Below are positions 1-5,211 of a stretch of 5,247 bases of DNA, piece by piece. Every line of letters starts with the position of its first letter. Positions within the stretch are counted from its first letter, which is position 1. The notes under the pieces are model-generated. The model worked only from the letters and a program-made list of their open reading frames with translations, ran no database searches and was not told the DNA's origin. The translations under genes were made by a program, and so were the position numbers. This stretch comes from Actinomycetota bacterium (lineage in GTDB: Bacteria > Actinomycetota > Humimicrobiia > Humimicrobiales > Humimicrobiaceae). The stretch is from positions 1 through 5,247 of the forward strand of contig JAFGMJ010000120.1 of NCBI GenBank assembly GCA_016927635.1, read 5' to 3'.

Positions 1-860
1 GGCACGCTAAATTCAGAAGCCAGAGTAATATCATCAAATCCTATAAGGGAAATATCTTCGGGAATCTTCATTCCCATCTTGTATAATGCGCTTTCAGCCC
101 CCAGAGCCATTTCATCATTGCATGCAAAAATTGCAGTAGGTGGATCTGCAAGAGACATCAGCCTCTTGGCAGCTGAAAAGCCTGAACTGAATGAATTGTC
201 TCCATACTGTATGTAATCCTTATTTAAAACGACAGAATGTGAAATCAGGGCTTCCCTGTAGCCTTCAAGCCTTTCCTTGGCAAATGTACTGTTAGGCATA
301 CACTTTATTATTCCTATTTTTTTATGTCCAAGGCTTAAAAGGTAATTGGTTGCCTGGTATCCCCCCATCTTATCTGTAGCCTTTACTATAAAAAAATCAG
401 GATAAGGACTGTTGGGAGTAATAAGTATTGCAGGAATATTTCTTTTTTTTAGAAGGTCAAAAAGGTTTTTATCGTCACTTCCGGGAGGCGCAAAAATAAA
501 ACCGTCTACATGCCTTTTTAAATAAAGTGCAAGTATTTTGTCGCTTTCCTTTTCACTGTTTTCAATAGGGTATACAACACTTATGTAATCACTGCTTTTA
601 CAATTGCTCAAAATCACGCTTATCAATTCTGAAGCGTAAGGAGAACCTACCCTTGGAACTATGAGGCCGATTGATTTTAACCTGTTTGTGCTAAGTCTCT
701 GGGCGGACACATTCGGAAGATAATTGGTTTCCCTGATTATTTTTAAAACCTTATCATGTGTTTTTTTAGATACTGAAGGCTCTTTATTTATAACTCTTGA
801 AACAGTTTTTGGAGACACGTCAGCTTTTTTTGCTATTTCATAAATCGTTATTTTTTCCAT
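1..860 (-). CDS. LacI/GalR-family transcriptional regulator (C-terminus beyond window edge)
   Basis: This is a DNA-binding repressor that probably responds to a sugar or related small molecule. About 286 codons are present; family members usually have 330-350 residues, so the last 50-60 are outside the window. An N-terminal helix-turn-helix (residues 4-28, TIYEIAKKADVSPKTVSRVI) is followed by the hinge helix region (about 47-60, NYLPNVSAQRLS). Leu56 there sits where the family inserts a leucine into the central CG step of its operator. The periplasmic-binding-protein-like sensor domain begins at SIGLIVPR and includes VDGFIF, GHKKIGII, RLEGYREAL, AIFACNDEMALGA and ISLIGFDD, all typical of the family. 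The ATG start fits the normal N-terminus, but no clear Shine-Dalgarno precedes it. The upstream region carries two LacI-type operators around a consensus promoter, so it is probably autoregulated. The inducer and target pathway cannot be read from this window. Confidence 0.95.
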   Translation of the reverse strand, partial: MEKITIYEIAKKADVSPKTVSRVINKEPSVSKKTHDKVLKIIRETNYLPNVSAQRLSTNRLKSIGLIVPRVGSPYASELISVILSNCKSSDYISVVYPIENSEKESDKILALYLKRHVDGFIFAPPGSDDKNLFDLLKKRNIPAILITPNSPYPDFFIVKATDKMGGYQATNYLLSLGHKKIGIIKCMPNSTFAKERLEGYREALISHSVVLNKDYIQYGDNSFSSGFSAAKRLMSLADPPTAIFACNDEMALGAESALYKMGMKIPEDISLIGFDDITLASEFSV

Positions 861-901
861 TTTGATACAATTTATGATAAAAAATTAAAGGACTAAGCCT
901 A

Positions 902-915
902 TGACACCGATGTCA
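902..915. promoter_or_regulatory. LacI-type operator, downstream copy (covers transcription start)
   Basis: The 14-bp imperfect palindrome TGACACCGATGTCA begins 3 bp downstream of the -10 box and covers the expected transcription start. Together with the upstream copy it suggests the consensus TGACACCGGTGTCA. The centres of the two copies are 32 bp apart, about three helical turns, which puts both on the same DNA face and would allow two dimers to sit side by side or interact. Confidence 0.75.
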
Positions 916-918
916 GTT

Positions 919-948
919 ATTATAAACTGTTAATGACAGCGGTGTCAA
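919..948 (-). promoter_or_regulatory. Consensus sigma70/sigmaA promoter of the LacI-family gene
   Basis: On the minus strand the -35 box TTGACA lies at 948-943 and the -10 box TATAAT at 924-919, separated by 18 bp. Both hexamers match the consensus exactly. The expected transcription start is near 911-912, giving a leader of about 50 nt before the ATG at 860. No plus-strand gene begins nearby, so the promoter most simply serves the regulator gene itself. Confidence 0.8.
934..947. promoter_or_regulatory. LacI-type operator, upstream copy (overlaps -35)
   Basis: The 14-bp imperfect palindrome TGACAGCGGTGTCA has half-sites matching at 6 of 7 positions and the central CG typical of LacI-family operators. 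It overlaps five bases of the -35 box and the start of the promoter spacer, so a bound repressor would block RNA polymerase. It differs from the inverted downstream copy at one base. That the neighbouring regulator is the ligand is inference. Confidence 0.75.
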
Positions 949-1022
949 TATTAATTTAAAAAATTTTACCTCTTTCTATAGCAAAAGGGCAATAAACTTG
1001 GGAAAAATTAAATTAGAACAGG

Positions 1023-1862
1023 CTATTCAATTCTTCCGAATCTGCTGGCTGAACAGTCATTTACAGTAAATGAGTAGCCTCTGTCAAGGCAAGTTTCAAT
1101 TATTTCATAGGTTAGCTTCCTGCTGCCGTACAGAAAATATTTTTTTGCAAACATAATTCCTGACTGGTATATTTCACCTTTTATTTTATCGAAGTTATTA
1201 TTGTTTATAAGAAGCTCCTGTAGGTTTAATTGGTCAATTTTATGGTATTGCATTTTGCCAAGGTTATTTATAAGTTTATCTTTCTGCTCAGGATAGGAAG
1301 GAACTTCTACTGCTACGTATTTAAACAATTCACGGGCAATGCCCAATTTATTTATTACGGCTGGGCTGTAGTCCGAAGCAGCAAGATTGAACCTTATCTC
1401 TTCTACGCCCAGGTCCTTTAAAACTTTGAGGTTTTGCTTATTTGCTTCTATGCCATTAGTATATACCCAGAAATATATATTTTGTTTTTCTTCTCGTATT
1501 TTATTTACATAATCTTTTATCTCGTCAAGATAAATCAGTGTTTCGCCGCCGCTCAGGCCAATTCCATCTATATTATCTTTATTTCTTTTAAATTCCTTAA
1601 AGCATGCGCTTCTGTTATATTTTTCATCCTCATCATACTTTGGCCAAACATAGCACGGCGCAAAACAAAAATCACATTCTGCGTTGCACCTGTAGCCCAT
1701 AACAAATGACATGCTTTTCATTTCTGTGCAAATCCTGCAGCCTTCAATGATCGGGCCGGTGCTTGCAGCCTGGTATGACCCGTGAAAAATTAGAGATGGA
1801 ATTCTGGATCTTGCCTTTTTTAGCTCATCAAGGACTTGCTCTTCTGTATATTTCAGTTCCAT
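1023..1862 (-). CDS. Radical SAM protein, uncharacterised, with extra cysteines
   Basis: This 279-residue protein is predicted to bind a [4Fe-4S] cluster and cleave S-adenosylmethionine to start radical chemistry. The signature C59-x3-C63-x2-C66 (CNAECDFC) is canonical. SGGE at 104-107 matches the SAM-binding GGE motif, and YTNG at 134-137 is common in the MoaA/PFL-activase-like fold. Four further cysteines stand out: a CxxC at 42/45 before the core, C70 just after it, and C270 in a C-terminal NDCS motif. C258 lies in the same C-terminal segment. Some radical SAM proteins have a similar GCxxC just ahead of the core motif, so an additional metal site is possible but unproven. No peptide-binding RRE domain or B12 domain is visible. 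It starts 42 bp after the frameshifted membrane-protein gene and is probably transcribed with it. The Shine-Dalgarno is weak. No substrate or partner protein is evident nearby. Confidence 0.9.
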   Translation of the reverse strand: MELKYTEEQVLDELKKARSRIPSLIFHGSYQAASTGPIIEGCRICTEMKSMSFVMGYRCNAECDFCFAPCYVWPKYDEDEKYNRSACFKEFKRNKDNIDGIGLSGGETLIYLDEIKDYVNKIREEKQNIYFWVYTNGIEANKQNLKVLKDLGVEEIRFNLAASDYSPAVINKLGIARELFKYVAVEVPSYPEQKDKLINNLGKMQYHKIDQLNLQELLINNNNFDKIKGEIYQSGIMFAKKYFLYGSRKLTYEIIETCLDRGYSFTVNDCSASRFGRIE

Positions 1863-1904
1863 TTTCTGCTTAAGCTCTTTTCTTTGTAATATAAAAAGCC
1901 CGGA

Positions 1905-2344
1905 TCAATTAATTATTCGTTTCTTAGCAATAAGTATAATACAGCCCACTGCACCTGTAATAAGCACAACTGGGCATATTATGACAGTCAGTATAAAAAA
2001 TACCGGCTCATCGCCCATTCTTCCCCAGAAATCTGGACCAAAAAATTTTATAAAAAGAGCATATACCAGATTATGCAGAATAAAGCTTACCCCATTGCCT
2101 GAGCTGCTGCGCCGGTTAAAATAAAAAGTGATTTTGCAATTTTAGTAACATTGGCTCTTGCTGCAAGTATTATAAGAACTAAACCCAAAATCGACAGAAA
2201 AATCATTAATGGAATACCCGCAATATACCCCATATAAGGGATAAAACTTAAAAACATTGCGCCTGTTACCAAAATAAAAATAGCAAATACTAACCAGAAA
2301 AATACAAGTACGCAGTTGGTTATTTTATTTTTTACTTCTGGCAT
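1905..2344 (-). pseudogene. Small multi-spanning membrane protein gene, interrupted by a -1 frameshift
   Basis: An ATG at 2344, with AGAAGG six bases upstream, opens an 85-codon frame that stops at TAA 2089-2087. The -1 frame continues at once for 61 codons to a TGA at 1907-1905 (from VSFILHNLVYALF to GAVGCIILIAKKR). Both parts are hydrophobic and fit together as one protein of 146 residues with about four membrane segments (roughly 10-33, 38-61, 72-100 and 115-140). A GDEPVFFIL stretch sits just before the last one. The junction reads AMG then VSF, at a run of four G on the minus strand; one extra G would restore the frame. This may be a real inactivating deletion, a sequence error or, less likely, programmed slippage. 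I do not recognise a function. It lies upstream of the radical SAM gene and may be co-transcribed with it. If annotated without the shift, only the 85-residue product (2087-2344) appears. Confidence 0.75.
2090..2093 (-). other. Frameshift site: run of four G at an in-frame stop
   Basis: The minus strand reads GCA ATG GGG TAA. A one-base backward slip of the glycine codon GGG re-pairs perfectly with the overlapping GGG, and the next codon becomes GTA, entering the frame that encodes the C-terminal half of the membrane protein. I see no strong downstream hairpin or upstream Shine-Dalgarno-like stimulator, so a deleted base is the simpler reading. Confidence 0.6.
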
Positions 2345-2350
2345 TTCCAG

Positions 2351-2356
2351 CCTTCT
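2351..2356 (-). promoter_or_regulatory. Ribosome binding site of the membrane-protein gene
   Basis: AGAAGG lies six bases before the ATG at 2344. It supports that start over another ATG 17 bases upstream, which is out of frame. Confidence 0.6.
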
Positions 2357-2399
2357 TCCATAAAAAAATTATTATTAAAAAACTTCAGCTCCAGAATAA

Positions 2400-2409
2400 T
2401 TACCGGTAA
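2400..2409. promoter_or_regulatory. Palindrome TTACCGGTAA, possible LacI-type operator
   Basis: A perfect 10-bp palindrome with a central ACCGGT lies 56 bp upstream of the membrane-protein ATG. Its CG-centred symmetry resembles LacI-family operators such as those of the GntR/IdnR type, but it differs from the two sites in front of the LacI-family gene in this window. A 10-bp palindrome can arise by chance, so this is a weak call. Confidence 0.25.
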
Positions 2410-2472
2410 ATGTATTCTATTTTATTATTTATGACGATTATCAATATTAAATGTTTACCTAAGCTCAATTAG

Positions 2473-2499
2473 TGCTTTTAATGCTTTTACTGCCTTTAA
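2473..2499. repeat. Three tandem copies of a 9-bp unit
   Basis: TGCTTTTAA, TGCTTTTAC and TGCCTTTAA follow each other directly, just downstream of the split-barrel protein gene. The unit is a multiple of three, and on the minus strand one frame reads as a lysine/alanine/leucine-rich peptide. No start codon serves that frame, so a role is doubtful. Confidence 0.5.
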
Positions 2500-2504
2500 T
2501 ATTT

Positions 2505-2882
2505 CTAAAGGATTCTATTTGAACCACAGTATATTTCTTCAATATCCATTGAAATAGCAGCATGGCCAGGGTGCTTTTCTGGATTCCAATTTTTCATGTC
2601 ATCAAATATTTCGCCTTCTGTATGATACTTTATAGACCCCTTTAATTGATATGATTTTTTATCATTATTTAAAAAGAGGATAGAGCCCTTGCTACCGGAA
2701 AAAATATTTTCCCTGGTTTTATTGAAATAATTATTTGCAATAATTATTGTCTCATCATTATATTTTGATACACAAGTAGCGTATATGCTGTTTGGCATAC
2801 CTTTCTTATCAACTGTAGAAAATACTACTGGGCCGTTTCGGTCTTTCCATGCATTTATCACTTCATCCGGAATCTTTTTCAT
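2505..2882 (-). CDS. Pyridoxamine 5'-phosphate oxidase-like FMN-binding split-barrel protein
   Basis: This 125-residue protein belongs to the small PNPOx-like split-barrel flavoproteins, which usually bind FMN as homodimers; the substrate is unknown. Family-like segments are GPVVFSTVDKKGMPNSIYA (17-35), the strand ETIIIANNYFNKTREN (44-59), SKGSILFL (64-71) and YHTEGEIFDDMKNWNPEKHPGHAA (86-109). The ending IEEIYCGSNRIL also looks complete, so the protein seems full length. I chose the ATG at 2882 because GAAAGG lies seven bases before it and MKKIP is a natural N-terminus for the family. The first in-frame ATG (2897) would add five residues (MKGMN) but lacks a Shine-Dalgarno. It follows the methyltransferase gene closely, so the two are probably one operon. 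It is unlikely to be true PdxH, which is longer. Confidence 0.88.
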   Translation of the reverse strand: MKKIPDEVINAWKDRNGPVVFSTVDKKGMPNSIYATCVSKYNDETIIIANNYFNKTRENIFSGSKGSILFLNNDKKSYQLKGSIKYHTEGEIFDDMKNWNPEKHPGHAAISMDIEEIYCGSNRIL

Positions 2883-2889
2883 ATTCATA

Positions 2890-2895
2890 CCTTTC
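2890..2895 (-). promoter_or_regulatory. Ribosome binding site deciding the split-barrel protein start
   Basis: GAAAGG lies seven bases before the ATG at 2882. The two upstream ATGs at 2897 and 2888 have no properly spaced site, so this favours the 125-residue product. Confidence 0.6.
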
Positions 2896-2918
2896 ATTTT
2901 ATTTGCTATTTTTATTAA

Positions 2919-3470
2919 TTAATCCTTAAAAAAATTATATACAGAATCCACTATTAATTTACTGTCATGGATAATAGCAGATGTTACTTTACCGGAATAC
3001 CTGAAACCGGCATTTAAGATTTTCGTGTTTATTGATTCGATCTCCATATCATTCATATGATGGGGAAAGACTGATAAAATTCCATTTTTTCTTAATATCC
3101 TGGCCATCTCCGAAAAAAGAATTTCCCTCTCTTTTGCATTAAAATAATAATCATGAATAACATCATAAAGAAGCGCAGCATCAAGTTTGCCGTCTTTGAC
3201 AGGTATATTGGTTTTTTCTGCAGAATGGATGACTTTTATGTTTTCCCCGGCTTCCATGCCAGCTATGTTTAACATTTTTTTTATCGAATCTGTATCTTTT
3301 TCAAAAGCATAAACAAGACCTTCCGGCCCGACAATTCTGGAAATAGCAATAGAATTGCTGCCCCATCCGCTGCCGTAATCTAGTACTTTCTGCCCTTTTT
3401 TTATCCCAAGATTTTTTTTAAAAAAATCTATCCCTGTTTCATTAATCCATTTATCCAGATCGTCTGTCAT
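2919..3470 (-). CDS. Class I SAM-dependent methyltransferase (small, substrate unknown)
   Basis: This 183-residue protein has the Rossmann-like methyltransferase fold. After a short helical lead (DDLDKWINETGIDFFKK), motif I is VLDYGSGWGSN at 29-39, the SAM-binding glycine loop. The acidic residue after strand 2 is E57 in YAFEKD. DAALLYDVIHDYY (97-109) is the motif IV region, and the EMARILRKNGILSVFPHH segment (121-138) is the usual helix and strand after it. No substrate-recognition domain is fused, so the acceptor cannot be inferred. The ATG has no evident Shine-Dalgarno, only an AT-rich stretch. The FMN-binding protein gene follows closely, and its reading direction and spacing suggest co-transcription. 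The length is normal for the stand-alone type. Confidence 0.92.
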   Translation of the reverse strand: MTDDLDKWINETGIDFFKKNLGIKKGQKVLDYGSGWGSNSIAISRIVGPEGLVYAFEKDTDSIKKMLNIAGMEAGENIKVIHSAEKTNIPVKDGKLDAALLYDVIHDYYFNAKEREILFSEMARILRKNGILSVFPHHMNDMEIESINTKILNAGFRYSGKVTSAIIHDSKLIVDSVYNFFKD

Positions 3471-3533
3471 TTTTTAAAAAAATAATTATATAAAGATTAC
3501 ATTTATGGATATATGCCCATAACTGTAATGCTT

Positions 3534-3561
3534 ATTATATATTAATTGCATTTTTTTTAAA
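3534..3561 (-). promoter_or_regulatory. Candidate promoter for the methyltransferase operon
   Basis: On the minus strand, TTTAAA (3561-3556), a 16-bp spacer and TATAAT (3539-3534) precede the methyltransferase ATG by about 64 bp. The -10 is a full consensus match, but the -35 matches at only four of six positions. The region is very AT-rich, so chance matches are likely. Confidence 0.3.
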
Positions 3562-3752
3562 GCGAGCCATAAAAAACACTTTAAATTTACTGATTATATT
3601 GCCTTTTGCACGCATTGATTTAAAATCCTGCATGCGCGATAATTGTTTTGCTTTTATTTGGAATAAAAGTTTATAGTCTTTTAGGATATTATAAATCTGC
3701 TGTTAAAAACGTCCCGTGTTTCTTCTTATAGGCTCTGCCCTCAAAAATGCAA
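3562..3752. other. Gene-free spacer between the Phd-Uma2 gene and the methyltransferase operon
   Basis: This AT-rich stretch holds no convincing gene. A 33-codon minus-strand frame (3633-3535, MQDFKSMRAKG start) has no Shine-Dalgarno and no recognisable motif. A weak hairpin (AAAC/GTTT arms around ACGGGAC, near 3700-3715) is followed by only a short T run, so I do not call it a terminator. Confidence 0.5.
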
Positions 3753-4505
3753 TTATTTATAATTATAAATATCCTTCAGTTTGATTTTAAGGTCTGGGAA
3801 ATAATATGATTGTGCAGTTTCATTATTTTTAAATGTCTCGCTTGCAGCAATATCTTTATTTTCAAAAGAATATACTGTTATTTCCCTGTTTGACGGGTTG
3901 ACAATCCAGTATTCATTTACCCCGGAACACATGTACAGGTCCAGTTTTTTTATCAGATCACTGCGGCAAGTTGATTCAGATAATATTTCAGCAACTAGTA
4001 CAGGCACACCCATGTAGCGGTCTTTTTCATTTAAATTCTCTTCAAGGTCGCATATTACAACGAGGTCAGGCTCAACAACATTTATATTATCAGGATCTTT
4101 ATTTAAAGTAATATCATATGGCGCAAGTAAAGGTATACATTTTTTGCCCCTGAATAAATTATAAAAAAGGATATACAGTTCACCCAGCACTTTCTGGTGT
4201 CTTGTTCCCGGAGCAGTAAGAAGATATGCTTCACCATCTATATACTCATACCTTTTTTGGGTGTTTTCTGAAAAATCCAAAAATTCTTCATACGACATCT
4301 TGTTTGGCTCAATGTTAGAAGCTTCTGACTCACGTTCACTTACAACACCATCATAGGTAAAAGTATTAAAAACATTTTCATTTTCATCATAAGAGCGCAA
4401 TATAGCAATTTTTCTCCCATTGCTTGTAATAATTATTTCTTCTTTAGCGCAATCCCTTAAATACTTTCCAAGATTATTCTTAAGATCTGTTGAATTAACA
4501 ATCAT
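3753..4505 (-). CDS. Phd/YefM antitoxin-like domain fused to a Uma2-family (DUF820) nuclease-like domain
   Basis: This is a 250-residue two-domain protein. Residues 1-40 (MIVNSTDLKNNLGKYL, then EEIIITSNGRKIAIL) match the N-terminal DNA-binding and dimerisation part of Phd/YefM antitoxins. A linker (about 41-68) leads to a Uma2 domain (about 69-248) with the PD-(D/E)XK-like core. Its landmarks are RYEYIDGEAYLL (85-96), H103, VVEPDLVV with D147, VLVAEILSEST with E173, the K186/K187 pair in LIKKLDLY, and GVNEYWIVNP (195-204). All expected acidic and lysine positions are present, so the fold looks intact, although nuclease activity of Uma2 proteins is mostly predicted. The ATG is well supported by AAAGGA seven bases upstream. 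No toxin gene adjoins it, so the Phd part probably acts on DNA, perhaps for autoregulation. I associate similar fusions with Clostridia. Confidence 0.88.
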   Translation of the reverse strand: MIVNSTDLKNNLGKYLRDCAKEEIIITSNGRKIAILRSYDENENVFNTFTYDGVVSERESEASNIEPNKMSYEEFLDFSENTQKRYEYIDGEAYLLTAPGTRHQKVLGELYILFYNLFRGKKCIPLLAPYDITLNKDPDNINVVEPDLVVICDLEENLNEKDRYMGVPVLVAEILSESTCRSDLIKKLDLYMCSGVNEYWIVNPSNREITVYSFENKDIAASETFKNNETAQSYYFPDLKIKLKDIYNYK

Positions 4506-4512
4506 ACAGGAA

Positions 4513-4518
4513 TCCTTT
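4513..4518 (-). promoter_or_regulatory. Ribosome binding site of the Phd-Uma2 gene
   Basis: AAAGGA lies seven bases before the ATG at 4505 and fixes the start, which coincides with the conserved Phd N-terminus. Confidence 0.65.
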
Positions 4519-4593
4519 TTATTGTTTTGGCTTTTTAAGTTACCGTTTAAATTACAGATTTTTGGATGAAGCCCAGTTGTTTATAGAACAAAA

Positions 4594-4608
4594 TAGCTAA
4601 ATTAGCTA
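4594..4608. promoter_or_regulatory. 15-bp palindrome at the Phd-Uma2 transcription start
   Basis: TAGCTAA and TTAGCTA form perfect 7-bp arms around one central base. The site begins 5 bp downstream of the -10 box and covers the expected start of transcription. Phd/YefM antitoxins repress their own genes by binding short palindromes near the promoter, so this is a plausible operator for the Phd-like domain encoded downstream. The sequence differs from the known Phd and YefM core sites. Confidence 0.5.
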
Positions 4609-4613
4609 ATGGT

Positions 4614-4641
4614 ATTATATATTTTTAAAAGAGAATGTAAA
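4614..4641 (-). promoter_or_regulatory. Promoter of the Phd-Uma2 gene
   Basis: On the minus strand TTTACA (4641-4636) and TATAAT (4619-4614) are separated by 16 bp. The -10 matches the consensus fully and the -35 at five of six positions. The start would be near 4607, giving a leader of about 100 nt. Confidence 0.55.
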
Positions 4642-4748
4642 GCAAGATAAAATATAAATCATTCAAGCCAGTATTTTATTCAGCAGGTTTTTTTACATCA
4701 TTTAGCTGAGTTTTTAAATCACCTGGACTGACTTCTAATTGAATTTAT

Positions 4749-5198
4749 TTAACTTCTCTTATAAAGCCCGATAAGATCTGCGCTTTCAAGTATATGCCCT
4801 TGCATGGCATTTTCTATATCCCCTGCAGTTGCGTCAGTGCCAAGCTCAAGCAATATATCAAGCGCGTATAATTTGAAGAAATAACGGTGCGTGCCTGATG
4901 GCGGGCACGGGCCGCCGTAACCGGGTTTTCTAAAGTTGGTGATGCCTTCAGGCGCACCCTCTGGCACACTGTTTTCTGCAATTTCTGCAGTCAGGGGGCT
5001 TATGTTCCATATGGTCCAGTGAACCCATGTACAGGCAGCAGCATCCGGGTCATCCATTATAAGGACAAGACTCTTTGCATCTTTTCCAGCACCTGAAATT
5101 TTTAATGGCGGATTTATATTTTGCCCATCACATGTATATTTTGAGGGTATCATACCATTATTTTCAAATGCCGGGCTTTCAACTTTTAAATTTCCCAT
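4749..5198 (-). CDS. YbhB/YbcL-family (Raf kinase inhibitor-like / PEBP) protein
   Basis: This 149-residue protein is a bacterial relative of the phosphatidylethanolamine-binding proteins; the bacterial members' ligand and role are largely unknown. Family motifs appear in order: SKYTCDGQNINPPL (19-32), the ligand-pocket segment LVLIMDDPDA (44-53), WVHWTIWNI (58-66), and GYGGPCPPSGTHRYFFKLYALD (93-114) with the conserved GPCPPxGxHRY core. The closing AxLIGLYKR helix is also typical. There is no signal peptide, so it is predicted to be cytoplasmic. I chose the ATG at 5198 because AAAGGAGG lies five bases upstream. A longer frame from a TTG at 5234 would add 12 residues that include this Shine-Dalgarno and lack family similarity. 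The length agrees with the family (about 150-160). The gene just upstream, if any, is outside the window. Confidence 0.95.
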   Translation of the reverse strand: MGNLKVESPAFENNGMIPSKYTCDGQNINPPLKISGAGKDAKSLVLIMDDPDAAACTWVHWTIWNISPLTAEIAENSVPEGAPEGITNFRKPGYGGPCPPSGTHRYFFKLYALDILLELGTDATAGDIENAMQGHILESADLIGLYKRS

Positions 5199-5203
5199 TG
5201 ATT

Positions 5204-5211
5204 CCTCCTTT
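5204..5211 (-). promoter_or_regulatory. Strong ribosome binding site deciding the YbhB/YbcL start
   Basis: AAAGGAGG is a near-perfect complement of the 16S rRNA 3' end and sits five bases before the ATG at 5198. It is the strongest Shine-Dalgarno in the window and rules against the upstream TTG start. Confidence 0.85.

Noticed and set aside
1230..1709. Two plus-strand open frames (1230-1421 and 1434-1709)
   Set aside because: They lie wholly inside the radical SAM gene on the opposite strand, are rich in I, F and Y from AT-rich antisense codons, and show no domain or ribosome binding site.
3535..3633. Minus-strand 32-residue open frame starting MQDFKSMRAKG
   Set aside because: No Shine-Dalgarno, no recognisable motif, and basic composition expected from A-rich sequence; length is within chance.
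3700..3720. Possible terminator hairpin downstream of the Phd-Uma2 gene
   Set aside because: The stem is only about four pairs and the following T run is short; not convincing as an intrinsic terminator.
4711..4738. Possible terminator after the YbhB/YbcL gene
   Set aside because: The AAGTCA/TGATTT stem needs a G-T pair, encloses a 7-base loop, and lacks a proper T tract.
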